From contig NW_024882783.1 of NCBI RefSeq assembly GCF_019059575.1, positions 62,001-126,000 of the forward strand: a DNA stretch of 64,000 nucleotides, in the 5' to 3' direction. Made by a program: the position numbers and the translations under genes. Of this stretch, positions 40,463 through 63,354 are shown in pieces. The stretch comes from Amphibalanus amphitrite (Eukaryota > Arthropoda > Thecostraca > Balanomorpha > Balanidae). Numbering within the stretch: position 1 is the first letter of the stretch; each line of letters begins with the position of its first letter. The notes beneath the pieces were generated by a model. The model had not been told where the DNA came from. It was given only the letters and a program-made list of their open reading frames with translations, and did not search any database.

Positions 40463-41605
40463 GGCCGCTAGTGACGGCCCCCGGGGTCCGCACTCTCGCG
40501 GCTGGCCTCGGGTGCACCCACGTGGCTGCCGACACCGACAGCCGGACGGCAGCCAAAGGTCAGTCGATCTCGCCGGGTCAACGTCGCACTGCAACGCCAC
40601 TGTGTCGAGCAGCCGCGCCGTCCTGTCAGCTCACACACTCCCGTGGGCGAAAGGGTCAGTCCCGGCGGGCGATCAGCTCTGCACGACTGTCGTTCAAACA
40701 ACCGGAGCAACGTCAACCGATTATGTCGGTCGGACTTGTGTCTTCCGTCCGACACGTCGGGCTGATCCACAGCTCGCTGGACGGCAGACGGCAGGTCACG
40801 CTTGCGTTACCACATTTGACGGCTAACGGCTGACTAGCAGAGCCACGGGCCGCTCGGTATCGTTCCACGTGGGTCACCCTCCCGGCGGCGTGTCCGGGAG
40901 GCGAGCTGTATGTACATATGTACTGTGCGCTAATCATGCTGACAGTCAAGGTTATGCGTAATGTACGCCCATGTGTGCCGGCATAGAAGGGCGAGTGGTA
41001 TCGTCCACAGTTTTCGCTATGGTGAGGAGATCGCATCATCAAAAGCCCGGGTGCAAACTGCAAACGCAACTTGATACTAGTGCTAAACTATTGAGGACTA
41101 CTTCTCACCCCAATCTGAAGGCGTCACACAACTGCGGTAGCGCATACTGTTTCCGTAACACACACCTCGTAGATATTGCAAGGTATTGACATCTTGCGTA
41201 GGTATTATTTTACCTACCTACAATGGAAGTGACTGTATATACCAAAATGATCAATTGCGATCTTTGATGTCGCTGGTATTGATCTGACCCTAAAACGATG
41301 GAAGCGTTTGCCGCTTACATAACGTTCACCGGTGCGGGCTCCCAAATGTCATTTACTGTGTGCAGTGTTTTCGATTCAACACGTGCTCATCGCAACATTG
41401 GAGCCCAGAGCTCTATGTACAGGGTGGCGACTGACGCAGATAAAATGTCCGCCGCAGTTTCATAATGTACCTACGCATAAAACGTAACAACTTATGCTGC
41501 AGTCTTTTTTTTGCGCCATTAGAGATGTCTTTCCCTAACGTCGATGGCACCAAGTAAAGTTTGTCGTTCTACTGAAAAAATTCACTCGAATTGAAGGCAA
41601 TTTCT
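40463..41605. other. Upstream region of the secreted-protein gene, no gene seen
   Basis: It should hold the promoter and 5' UTR of the - strand gene, but I see no clear TATA box. Frames on the + strand at 40351-40833 are antisense or chance. Confidence 0.4.
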
Positions 41606-42786
41606 TTAACCTTCGCCCCAGTGGGGGGGGGGGGGGGGCATATGTTACCACCCTGTCGCGTTTTTTGCGTGTGAATAAAAAACCGCGGCGCGTAGTTGGG
41701 GTAGCTTTTGGTACATCAATTTTGGACAATGTGTGAAATTTTTGACCCCAGGTTATGTCAGGTCAGGTCACCAGGTCAAGTTAACTGACCAAGCCTAAAA
41801 AAGTTTGCAATCATGTCCAGCCTGCAGTGTTTGTCAAAAAGGTTTTAAACTTGGTGGACTGCATGCTGTTATGGGCGCCTACAATTTGTATATCTCGGAT
41901 TTTTTATATCCGTGACCTAAGGTCAGGTCAGTGGCGTGACCTTTCCATTACAAGTCAATGGAGAAAAATGAAAATGCCTCTAGATCCGTGTGTACGCATC
42001 GGAACAGTCCAAATATTTCAGAATCACAATGGTTTAGTCCACTCGTGATGACCAAGGTGTCATTTTTGCTGATAGCCTCTAGACAGGTCATCCGAGGTCA
42101 CTTGAGGCTACAAACAGTTTTTTGCCAATAACTCGCGATTGAAAAGAAATAGAACGCTGGGGATGGTCTTATTGTGTTTGTCTTGTTGAGACGCATCGAT
42201 TGATATGCAACATGACCTTTTCCGGTAAGGTCATGACCTTGACCTGAGGTCAAATTTTCAAGTTGACCTTTCAAGGTCAAATTATAGTTCATTCGACGCG
42301 TCTCGGCGAGGGGAACACGATTCTGGCAATAGAAATGTCGTGGCTTTTTGTAGTCGAAAGTTATTGTCGAAAAACATTTTTCGTAAAAACAGCTATTTTT
42401 GGAGTTTTTGCCCTCTGGAGGCTAAACCGTTGACCTGAGGTCAATATTGATAATTACCTTTTCAAAAGAAGAGTGTAAAAGCTATCGTTTGCTGTTCCAT
42501 GCGTTTTTCTAGCTACCATAGTTCCTGAGATAGCGGCATGTTTTCTGAAAAATATAATGACAATTGGCAAATTTTGACATTTGATGACCTCTGGTGACCC
42601 CAATATTGCTCTAAGGTGAAAAATGACTGAAATACTTTCAAACGTACGCATTGAGAGCTATCGACTGCTTTTTACCGCGTCTTTCTAGCCCTCTTAGTTT
42701 TTTAGTTAGAGGTGGGTGGTAACATATACCCCCCCCCCCCCCACTAGGGCGAAGTTGGCTGAGACCGCCACTGGGGCGCGGGTTAA
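41606..42786 (+). mobile_element. GGTCA-family element, full copy bounded by TTAA
   Basis: TTAA at 41606-41609 and 42783-42786. The left end is CCTTCGCCCCAGTGGGGG and the inverted right end is CCCGCGCCCCAGTGGCGG. A long G-run (41623-41638) pairs with a C-run at 42729-42742, both next to a matching CATATGTTACCACC / GGTGGTAACATATA. The central near-palindrome is at 42175-42305 (GAGACGCATCGATTGATATG against TTCATTCGACGCGTCTCG), with CAAGGTCAAATTATAG. Same orientation as 8425-9434. Confidence 0.87.
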
Positions 42787-44186
42787 GTTCCTGGCTAAAC
42801 TTCATACAGTCAATGCAGTAGCGTTCCTATCTTTCCTACTAACCTCTGTTCGATCTTTCCATCTGAAATCTCTTCTCTGTCCAACACAAGCGGCGCACAA
42901 TCATCAGAAATGTATTGAGAGTTACAAAACTTACAAAGCAGCAGTCGTCGCCCCGACAGCGCAGCCCAGCCGGCCTGAAAGTGTCAAATTATATAACCAC
43001 GCGCTGCGCTGCAGCGGTGCCCTGCGGACCGTAGCTCCATGCTCCTACCCGCTGTGCACATAACCCAGCCCTGACGGGAGGCAGAGCTTAGGGAGGGTCC
43101 GCGGCGTGCGGTGCAGACTACAAACACAAAATCACCGTCTACAGAACAAACACAACCCGCGTGCCAGTGTGTGGTGTACACCAGGGCTCGAAGTGGCCCT
43201 GCGCCGGTGGCGTCACAGCCCACTGCCAGCCAGCGTTCGCCGCGGCGGAGGAACCGCGCGGAGCAGCTCAGGCCTCACCGCGACAAAATCAATACAAAGC
43301 CAACACAATGTCACAAATGGAACACATCGGACGCGTAGTAGCACGGCTCACCGCGCCGATATGAACGTGTAAAAATTGACGACACTGTTCAAAAAAGCTA
43401 CCGCTCATTCGCGCATCAGTTTGGATCTGCTTGTAGCGAGTGCACGACTGGAACTGGTTACAAAAGTACATGTAGTTGAAATGTCATGTCATCGCTTTAC
43501 AACGCTAACTCAAGTTCATTCACATAGCAAAGCGAATACTCCGTAAACCTTATCGCTTCTCATATCGCAATCCAAATATCTCGGCCAACCAATGAGACCA
43601 CAATCTAAAGGAAAAGTCTAGGCAAATAGCTAAAGGAATAGTTCAGAAAGAGTCACAAACAGTGCAAAAACTACATTTGTACTGAAAAACATTTCAGGAT
43701 GAAACAAAATAAGCATCCGAGAGAGAAGGCACAGTAAGACATCTCGCAAACTCTCACACCGAAAGCGGACACGTCAGGTCTTGGAAAGCTGCTACCCCGC
43801 GCCTGAAGCAACAACATCAATGGCGTGTCTCTGCGCAGCCCCACTGGCATCCCCTTGGTGTTGTAGAACCCCGCTAAGCACAGCGTCAGGACACACCTGC
43901 GTGCGGCTTTCAGCCCCAGCTTATACGCCTCCTGGTGGCTAAAATCGGAGACGAGGCACGCTCACTCAGAAACTTCGACCCACTCGTCCTGAAATTACTT
44001 CACCACTGACCCCACCCGGCACCCCTCAAAACCCTCAGCAAGCTAGCGCGACTTCTGCACAATCGGTCCACTCCCTGTACCCCCACGAAGTGACTTCAAA
44101 TATCAGTGCTCCCCCTCGCCTCTCAGATCCAAAACCACAACCTCGCCGTTCCCCTGCCTTCCATATCGCAAGATCTAGTCGTCTCC
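42787..44186. other. Fas3: 3' flank of the Fas3-like gene, no other gene seen
   Basis: Contains the expected 3' UTR of the - strand gene ending at 44187. I did not find a canonical AATAAA on that strand here. The frames at 42984-43372 on both strands are compositional. Confidence 0.4.
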
Positions 44187-53612
<9,426 letters not shown>

Positions 53613-56600
53613 CTGGAACAAGCACAGAACGGCATGGTCAGATGAGGGGGTGAAGGTGTCGTCTTAGCCGATCACGACTGGCACACCTCAAATAAATCAT
53701 TCAGTTTAGTCGGAAAATGTTACTGAGCATGTCGCTCGATAGCTGAGAGACGAGAGCGGTAGTTATTTCATGTTGCAAAATGCATTCATTCGAAACGTCC
53801 GACGCGAAACGTTACAAAAATTATTTCTAGTAATAGTTTTTTGGACCTTCACGGACTGTCAACCATGTGAGTGACGATCGCTTCAAACGATTCTAACCAG
53901 CATCCTGAGCTGTCGCCAAATGTTATTTGCTGCCAGGGTCTGAAAGTCTGAAGCGTTTGTGGGACGGTGACGATGCGCAGCTTACGTCGTTCGAAAGTTC
54001 CTGACACTTGATGACAGCCGGGGAAACAGCGGCCGAAACTCTGAGAACCCACGGATCACCATGGCGCAGCTAACGTGACACAAGGCGAACGCAGAAGTTC
54101 AACAACTGGCATCCAACTTCTTCAACACTGGTAGGTTCTCAAAAGCCGAACTAGCTTTGCAACAGGTGTGTCGACGGATGACTAACTTAGGCTTCGCACC
54201 AGGCTACTATCACAAAGCCAAACTAAAATGCTGAGTCACAGGCATGGGAGTCATTACCGATTCCCTGGGGAGTCGTCCCCTGTCAGAGTCAGTCAGCCAG
54301 CCAACCCCGGCACGCGTGACGACTCACGGGCCGAGGGAGTGGTCGATCAATTTGCTCATAGAGGCACGACCCACCACCCTACACAAAACAGCGCCATAAA
54401 CCCCATCCCTTACCCGAGCCACCCCAGCCTGCAGCCGTCAGCAGCAACGAGTCGACGACAACATTCCTGACATCAGCGGAAACCCGTCGTTCGTCTGTTT
54501 ATTCACAGCTCGTCGCTTCCACGCTCAGTGACTTCCACGCTGCTGCTGAGGGCAACGTTTAGGAAATTCCCGCCAGCCATCACAGGCCTCGCCGGTCCAG
54601 GAGGCGGCTTCCAGCAACGCCCACACCGCCAGCGGTGCCGAGTTCACCGAGCCCCGCAGCGCCCGGCTCGTATTGATCGAGTCGCTCCGGTCGGAGGCCG
54701 GCGCGTCGCGGCGCTGGGGGACGCCCTGCTCGCGGCGGTACTGAGCCGTGCGAAGCGGCTCGCATGTCAGCGCCAAACGCCGACGCAGTGAGCGGAGAGA
54801 CCCTCAGTGGCCCCCGTAGGCACTCGATGTCTCGCGCAGACCCGGCAGCGGCCAGCGATGGCCCCAGGACATCGACTCGGGCTACACACTGCACTGGGGC
54901 CCCAGTACTGGTGACGACACCAGCGCTGACAGACACAGCGGGACATCACCTAGGGCGCGTCCATGGGGGCGCCGGCAGGACGTCGACGCCCCGTCTCTGA
55001 GCGTCTGCGGACCGTCCATCCATGGGGCGTCCATTGGGCGTCGGCGGGGCGCCGCGCTGACAACGCCCGGTGCCCCAGCTGGCCCGTCCGGCGCGCTGGG
55101 AGCCTGGCGCCCGTAATAGCGTTTGTTCCCAGGCAGTTTGGTGCGATTAGGGCAGCAGACAGAGTGGTCGGCTCGATCGAAAGCAGCCCGGTGTTGGAGC
55201 GACGTTCGCGGCGCCATGGCGGCAATTGTGGCGCGCCGGTCCGGAAATTTGACGCGCCATTCGGGACGCCCGGATGGCGACGGGCAGTTGGTGACGCTTG
55301 GTGAAGGGACGACACTTATTGGTGGTAGCAATAGCCAATAGCATCACCAATGAAATAATTTAAATCGATAAAACATAAACATAACCCAGAAAATGACGTC
55401 AAAACAAAACCGAAGCATGATATAGACGTGAAGTGAAACATTAATCGAAAGTTTAGCTTCTTCGCCTTACCAAAGGGGAAATATAAGGCGCTAAATAGGA
55501 TCGACATTTGGTTTAAACATCACCGACTTCGGGTGTATTTTCCTTACTCCGCAGCACCGTCCTATTCCGGCTTGAGAGCCATTCCGTAGGACCTACAAAG
55601 TAAACTTTGATAAATGCCTTTCGACCTCATTGAACTTGCCATAAGGCCATCACCTTGCATCGGCTCGTGAGTGACCAACTGACAGCGGCCGCCGGAAGTG
55701 AGCTGGCCGGTCAGCGTCGGTCGGCGGTCCAGAACAAACGCGTCTCGACCGGAAGTCGGCGGTGTCCGCTTCCCACGGGCGAGGCGCACCGGCGTCCTGC
55801 GCACCTGGTCCCACCGGGCCCGGACCAGCGGAGACCGGCGGTCCCACCGGTCCGGACCGGCAGAGACCGGCGGTCCCACGCGTCTTCCACCCATGGCACC
55901 GCGTCGTGGGAGCGACAGACCGCGCCGGGCGACACTTCACCGGCGTGCCATCGGCAGATGAGTATTTAATTTCCCGAAAGGAATTTGCCGATTAGGGAAA
56001 CCTCAGTTCCATTGTCGCTACAGCGATGAACCGATCAAGAGGTGGTGAGTCTAATTAGATTCCGATAATATTTGAACCTAGCGTAATACTGATCAACCAA
56101 GTGAATGCCATCATCGAATAACATGATACAATGCATAAAACAATAAACGATAATTCTGTTCTTAAGTTTCATTTGTCTCTTATCACATGGAACGCAACTC
56201 GGCGTTGACAAGAGTACGTTAAAATTCATGACGCTATGGGACATGACATCGAAGCCGTCGGGCTGCGGCTCTCAGACAGATCGATCTTCTCTGTCGCGCC
56301 TGTGACGCTGTCAGGTCCACCGACGCCCATCGAGCGCCTCCTCTCTGCTCCCACCCAGTCGCACAGCAGCGGCTGCCCTGTCCGCGGCATGGCGGTGGAA
56401 CGGATGGGAGGCCGGGGCGGCGCCCGGCCCCTCCCATTGTTCTGCCCCGGCCGGCCGCTCTGTTTGCCCGTGTGTTGGCCGGTGGGCGGCTGCCCCGCGC
56501 CCGGTCCGCCCGATCTCCAGCCACGCGGCGCACCGGCCCGCCCGGTAGGTTGTTCACCGGAGCATCTGCCCGCCGATGACGTCACCACCGGTCCTGTGAC

Positions 56601-59600
56601 GTCATACACCTGTCTGGCCCGCGGCGCGGCCGGGCGCAATTTGAATTTCGGCACCGAGCGGCGGGCTGTGCAGGCGGGCGGGCGGGTATGTCCGTCGGCC
56701 GCCCCTCCCGATCAGGGACAAGGTCACACGGGGCGGGGCGGTCCACACCCGTTCCCCCGACACGACAGGAGCGAGGAGCGGAGCAAAAAGCCGGCAGGGA
56801 CCGGCACCCAGGAACACAACACCGCAGATAAGGTAGCACGCGACACCGAAAAACTGGCGCTACATTTATCATCGAAACGCCCGGTGTCCGTGCAAGAACA
56901 GCCACGCCACTGTAACTGTCTCTCATAAGGCCAACTATTCCGCAGCCCCTCCACACATGTCTGCAGTCCCCCAGCCCGTGCCGTTCCCTTCACGGCCTGG
57001 CTCGGACCGGTCGCGCCGCGCGGCTGGAGGTCGGTTAATCCTCCGACCACGCCGGCCGGTTCCTCTCGTGACCGTGGCTGACCGGTACTGTGACTGTGCC
57101 GCGCTCAGCTGACAGTGGACCCAGTGGAGACTTTTGGTGCGTGGGTCTAGAGGCAGGACATTGCAGCTATACCTACTTGAAAATTCACTAATAGGCAAAT
57201 TTTGGCTAAATTTCCCACCAAATCAAATTCATATATAATACATGTCTCCATGTGAGGAGTATTGTTGTCTCCAGCAAAAGCAATGAAGTCTTTTTTATTA
57301 AAAAAAAAAAATGTCGGCTATTGGTTATCAGTTCACTCTGCAGAGTGAGAACTAGCAACCATTCCGGATCTACCAGGCTATACACTACAAATAGCCCTGG
57401 TCACACGAGCCATGGAGGACGGCTACTGCGCACGAGGCCGGGCTGAAAAATGGGTCCACAGTGGGCAGCCGCGCGATGTGTCGATTGGTGAATATTTCAT
57501 CGGGAAATATGAGGGTAATCTGAGACACGGCAGGCAAACCTGTCCTTTATGGGCCATGGCTATTGGGAACCACCGGCAGTCAGTTGGTCGATACAACTGA
57601 AAATTGCATGAGTGAGGAACCAATCTAAAACTGGATTCATTGGCGCCATATTTCCTTTGTCTCCTCATTATCACGATGTCTGGACGTGTGAGGGTGTTGG
57701 TCGCCGCCATCTTGAAGAGAATAAGGAACAGGAAGAGGGTGGTTAGTCCCGTCGCTTTTAACTGAGCTCGTCAGCCGGAGGCGTATGACCCACACGTCAC
57801 GGACAAAACGACCCTCTTTCACTTTCAACTCGCCGCCACCCCAACCGTCTGCAAACCAGAAATATGACGCAACCGGACATCCCCACAGGCGGTTCCTGGA
57901 GCGTAATTACCTTGGAGAGGAAGATGTTCGTTTTGAAAGGGTGGCATGGGTCACACGAGGTCATTTGTGATCGCACGCATTTCGAGAGGTCGTGACCCAG
58001 ACCAGACAGGCGGGATGTGCAGTCAACGATATAGTGAAAGTGCACACACAACCTCTTGCACTCGAATGATCGAGTACGTTTTTTTTTGCCAGCCGAGCAA
58101 GTGCATTGTGTGCAGAAGGTTATAAACTAATTCTATTCGACATTCACACTATTCCATGCATGCGTCTCGGCGCAAAGAATTCCGCGCTAGTCGCTAGCCG
58201 TTTGGCCCTTCCCTATCGTCCCATGTCATGTCCAGACCACGACCAAGCATGGGAGAGATGAGGCCCCACCGATCAATGTCACTTGTGCTTCGACGATGGC
58301 ATAACGCGCTGATTGACCATGACAACACGCGCGTGTTCTGCATATCACTGACAGCTAGTAACCCACGGAACAGTCAGGGCACGTGCAAGCCGCGGAGTCT
58401 GGTCAAGTCGTGGGCAGGCAGACCACGCGAAAAGCCAGTGACCCAGGAGCCAGGGCCAGGAAAACTCAGCGATGCTAAGGGAGCATTGAAAGAGAGCCTG
58501 AGGGAAGTTTGCTTGCGAGAAATACAGTGGCCCAAGTTCAGGAGAACTTCGGTGCTCTAAAGGCAGGCAGTGATCCGTGGTAAGAGACATTTGGTCAAAC
58601 TGTGGTCCACTGGTCTGCCAACCAAAGCAACTTGAAGTTTTCCAAACATTTTTTTTTTCATACCGTCTTACATTGTCTCATTTGGAACGGTTGTTATGTG
58701 AAATGTCGATTATCATAGATCAATACCAAACAAACCGTGAAGAAAAATTGTAAGAATGTCTAATTCTACATGACCGACGCTAACTGAGCCGCTTGCAGCC
58801 TTATACAATGTCACCTCAAACAAAGAGCCAGCTGGTCTGTCAACCTTAGCACATGCCATTCCACGAAAGCCGAGCCAGCAAGCTACGACCCGTACACAAT
58901 GAATCATTCCCTCAGGGAGGCTCGGAAACGCGTGCCATTCATAGTTTTGCCTGCATTCACAACCACTAAGCTGCTGTCACCTACTCACGCCAGTAATGAC
59001 GAATCTATTGCATAAGCGATCTGCGATCAATCAGTAACTCAATCAATCAACCGGTCTCCGGCCCACGTCGTCCTCGAAAACCAATCACAGCCGAGCCCAT
59101 TTTCAATCGATCAGACCCTCCGGATCGGTCATATCCTGCGACAGCCCATCGGACCTCGGCGAGGGACCATCCCACAATATCGTCCACCCTTCCCCTCGCC
59201 CTCGTCCGTACGACGGGGACGGACAGAGGGTCTGAACGGCGCGTTATCTTCATCGGGCTTCTGTATGGGGGATTCCGTCCCTCGCGTTTATCGCTCATCC
59301 GATCGGCTCGATGCGGCTGAAGAGGCATCTGAAAACTGCGCTTTAGGATGCGTGATACAATTCAGGGTTTTATTTATTATTTGGAGAGGACATTGAATGC
59401 AGCACATAATTTTTTACAGGATCTGTGAAACAACTAAGCCCTTAGGTCGAAAACAGATAAACATATCAAAAGTAGAACATCTTGACAAGCTGCGCTGCGC
59501 AAACCCCAACTCAAAACACCCACCCGCGAGGGCCACACCCAGCGAAGCTCCACTTTTAGCGACGCTATTCCCCTCCCCCCCCCCCCGCCGCCGCTGCCGC

Positions 59601-60225
59601 CGTCGTCTGGAATTATTGACGTCGTCGGGTGACTCAGTGCAAGGAATATCGACCTGGACAGCGGCAGACCGTTCGGGCAACAGCGCCGGGCGGCTCCCTG
59701 GAGCCCCGTCAGCGGCCCACGGCTGGTCGCGGCCGACGAGTCGCGCGGAGGCGGAGGCTCAGGTCAGCTCCAGAGGCCGCTGAGTCACCGACGTTATAGG
59801 CGGAGACACGGCGGAGAGCGATGACGCATACGTCTATCCAGAAACAGATGCATGCTTCGTAATTCTTTCCAATGGCTACAGTGACCGGAACTGTGCGGAC
59901 TCCCTCAGTCATCACTATCGTCTGCATTCGTACTGGCTATATAGCTTGACCTGTTCCTTCTTCCACATCGCAACGGAAACCACATTTTTTCGCAAACCCG
60001 GAAGGACATGTCATCATCTTAGCCGCCGCTCGTGACGTCATCTGGCCTGCATTGTCTGCAGGACGCATCACTTCCGGTTGAGAGGTCCCATGACCAGTCA
60101 GACTCAGCCACATAGCGGCGGCTTTCTGTGCGGTTGGGCCTCGTTAGTATAGGACGCATGAGTGGGTATAGCTCATCAGGTGAGCCATCACGTCACTGAG
60201 ACCACAAACGTGCTGTACTGCTTAC
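53613..60225. other. Upstream of the Fas3-like exons, GC-rich blocks, no confirmed gene
   Basis: CpG-rich stretches at 54540-55300, 55660-55960 and 56380-57070 keep frames open on both strands by composition. They could include the promoter or first exons of the Fas3-like gene. I found no signal-peptide exon with the needed single-base ending. A C-run followed by CCGCCGCCGC occurs at 59573-59600. Confidence 0.35.
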
Positions 60226-60276
60226 CAGAGGCCATGATGGTCTCCAGTTCCCGATACGTGATCGCCAGATCTTCAA
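60226..60276 (-). CDS. Possible 51-nt exon encoding an EF-hand-like strand and helix
   Basis: On the - strand, an AG (GATGATCAG) precedes and GTAAGC follows a 51-nt segment in phases 1 to 1. It encodes EDLAITYRELETIMASG. The pattern D-x-x-I-x-x-x-E-L-x-x-I-M resembles the end of an EF-hand loop and the following helix, as in calpain-type penta-EF-hand domains. The pyrimidine tract is weak and no partner exons were identified, so this may be chance. Confidence 0.25.
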
Positions 60277-61028
60277 CTGATCATCAGTGTAGGATTAGCA
60301 CGTGCATGATATCATACTCCATCAGCACACAAACAGCACGTGTTATCCATTCGCATGCATCACCTCTGTGCTGATGCCGTAAATAGGAACAGATGAGTAA
60401 CTCAAACAATGCCTCGATAAACCGCTCTATAACAGCGGTTCACTAGTGCTAAAGTCAGCACAGCCAGATCCAGGAGCCAGGCTGGCTTTATGTGCAGTCG
60501 TCATTCAGTCAGCAAATTCGTCTTCCAATGCCGAGCCTGCACAACTGAGGAACTGAGATACTAGGCCAGCACTGAGCAAACTACACTTCATAGTGGAAGC
60601 GATGGTAAACTGATAACCACAGACATCTCCTGATGTTTGGTCACGTCATCTTTGTGTCCAGCTTCTTGAAATGTGTTGGGCGAAAAGACTTCACTCAGAC
60701 CTCGGATCCCTACGCTGAGGGAATGTTCGGTCTGGAATCAGCGGGAGGCGGGGATACACAGACCCAGACCGGGATGTTGTCGAGAGCGCTTTGTCCGAGC
60801 ACGGGGTGGCTGAACTGGTCTGACCTTCGGTGTCGCTCCCTCCCTTCTGTTATCCACGCAGATCTAAAATCCCCAGAGTATTGCGCTTCATCCACTAGTA
60901 AACAGCGCACAATGCATTTAGATGGCGCTTAATCTGGCCAGCGCTTTAGCTGCGACTGTGAACAGGAGGTGTGGGGACGACAGGGGCAGAGACAGAGGGG
61001 ACCAGCGGTGCCCGCCAGCTGCTGCACG

Positions 61029-61335
61029 CAGGGCTGCGGAGTCGGAGTCGGAGTCGGAGTCGGAGTCGGAGTCGGAGTCGGTCGGAGTCGACAGTTGTGA
61101 CCGGAGTCGGAGTCGGAGTCGATTTTAGAAACCCGGGCCGGAGTCGGAGTCGGAGTCACCGAAAATCTGTCGGCTCCGCAGCCCTGCTAGGTCTGCGGAG
61201 TCGGAGTCGGGAGTTGGAGTCGGTCGGAGTCGACAATTCTGCCCGGAGTCGGAGTCGGAGTCGGAGCTGGTTTTTGAAAGCCAGAGTTGGAGTCGGAGTC
61301 GGAGTCGCCGAAAATCCATCGACTCCACAGCCCTG
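61029..61335. mobile_element. hAT-type MITE filled with GGAGTC repeats
   Basis: Flanked by the 8-bp direct repeat GCTGCACG (61021-61028 and 61336-61343). The ends are CAGGGCTGCGGAGTC and its inverse GACTCCACAGCCCTG. It contains two related halves, and the first ends in CTCCGCAGCCCTG near 61188. Each half has (GGAGTC)n, GACAGTTGTG/GACAATTCTG and a CGAAAATC block. The 8-bp duplication and CAGGG tips fit the hAT superfamily. Non-coding. Confidence 0.85.
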
Positions 61336-61343
61336 GCTGCACG

Positions 61344-63351
61344 GATCACGGGCCAAAACCCTGCACGGGCCGCGGAAAATCTGATAAAGCCTTTGATATT
61401 AGATCAGGCATATTGCGGTCCCATGGATGCGATCTCATGAGGGCAGGATGAACGATGCGGGAATATTTAAAAGCAGTCTGTGGAATACAAAATTGACACG
61501 TATTGTAGAACTGAAAAAGGAACGTTTAAAATAATAAAGAAATCGTTAGCAATACAACGAAGACGGTAAACAATATTGTCGTATTGCGATGCATGCCATT
61601 TGTTTATAATGAAACAAGTGTGGTTTTGTTGAGAGAAAATGCATTATTCAAAATGAGCACGCAAAAAAATGCAAAAACTCAACGAAAATGTTCAATTAAA
61701 CACCAAAACACGACAGAAGGGTTACCGGCATCCTTTGAGCCCTGCAGAGCCTGGGCAGTGCTCACCCAGAGCTCGCTCGCTCGTCCTCTGCCGCGGTCGA
61801 TGCACTTTATTTCAATTGGCTCTCATCAACCGTTTACTGGGCTGGCCGGCCGGCCGGAGTGGGGCGGTGCTAGGCGTCTTCTCGGGCCTTCAGCCCGCTC
61901 CGAGGAGCGCGATCTGACGGACAGGCGACGCCACCGCGCCGGAGAGCGGTGGCCCATCGCTCCGCGCGAGCAACAGGTCACTGTGGGGCGGCGGATAGGC
62001 CGGAAACAAGGGAGGTGGCGTAAGCGAGCACAAAGGGAGAGGCATGTAGAACGGACAATGGGAACGAAATGGCTATAGAATGAGGGATCATTTCAATCTT
62101 CCGGACGTCAGCGTAGGCTGCAAATATCGCGCAGCAGTTTGAATACTGAGTTCACCAAAGACTCCGAACTATATTCGTCCAGAGTTTCCAGCTGAACGGT
62201 CTGACTGCTTGGATTGCTGTCGGTCACGCGGGCGGTCAGCCATCGAATCGAGCCGGCCCGAGCCGCAGTGTTGGCCGTCGGTACCGGCGTCTGCCGTCCG
62301 TCGGTACCGGCGCCGGCCGTCGGGAGTGCCCTATCGATTCGCCGGCGGGCGGCAGACTCATGTGGGCCGTCACGGTGCTGGTGGCGCACGCGCCCGACCA
62401 CACCCAGCTCAGTGACACGGCCCAGCCGCCGGCCGTGACCGGTGTCGATCGTGACGAACGACCCAAACGTGACGGTCCGTCGCACGCGGCGACCGGTCGG
62501 CAGAGGGGTAGCCGGAAATGGACGGACGATCGGACCGGATCGGTAGGTCGGTCGGTCGGTCGGACGGGCAAACGGGGCCGCTAGGTCAGGCAGTGTCGTG
62601 CAAACGGAGCGAACCGGCCGCGCACGGCTGAACAGACCTGATTAGCGGGGCACGTCGACTCCTGGAAAGGCGGCGACTGGGGTTGGGTTTCCGGTCCTCC
62701 GTGACATTTTCAGCCCGGATTCGTTACCCGTATCCAGAACAAAGAGGCAGGTTTTGATTGTTGGTTTTAGCTCCACGACCGCACACATTGCAACCAACGG
62801 ACACAGATGTGCCGCACACAGGGACGTATATTTACCTAACATCTCCTGCATTGAACTGCATCGCATATCCCCCGGTCGGTTACCATGACGACCGTCCGTC
62901 GACAGCCATTATTTACCGCCCACTGGGTACCTTCAGTGGCATGTCGATGGCGGCCATCGGAGAACTAATGGAACCGACATGCTCCTGCCAGTGGAAAAAC
63001 CCTTTGGATGTAGAGCAATAGCAGATCCCAATGCATTGAATGACAGAGATATTTGTACAGTGGTGCTATCAGCGAGGGTGCAGCAGGGTAATACGCTGCT
63101 AAAAACGTAGCCAATGATTTTCTGACCCTATTTCATACAGCCACGCTTGATAAGCGAGAGCTGGACTGAAGTAACTATCACCGGCAGTAGCTATTCCAAG
63201 TTTGCTCCATTTTCACCGGATTCCCATCAGTCACATCTTCAGACGCCTGTTGCTCGGAAATATTTCAACTTCGGGTCAGTCCCGGACGATCGAACCAACT
63301 CAACCTGTAGCATGGTTTCAACTAGAAAAACAAACGCAGGAAGACTGGGGT
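61344..63351. other. No gene seen; GC-rich block at 62190-62600
   Basis: The block at 62190-62600 is rich in CCGTCGGTACCGGCG-like words and a short (GGTC)n at 62545-62562. The overlapping frames on both strands have no recognised domain. Confidence 0.45.
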
Positions 63352-63354
63352 GAT

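Noticed and set aside
54540-57070. GC-rich frames as first exons of the Fas3-like gene
   Set aside because: None gives a signal peptide ending with a single base before a GT donor; kept only as a possible promoter region.
58228-58560. Plus-strand frame of 110 codons
   Set aside because: Composition looks plausible but no domain, repeat, signal or splice evidence was found.
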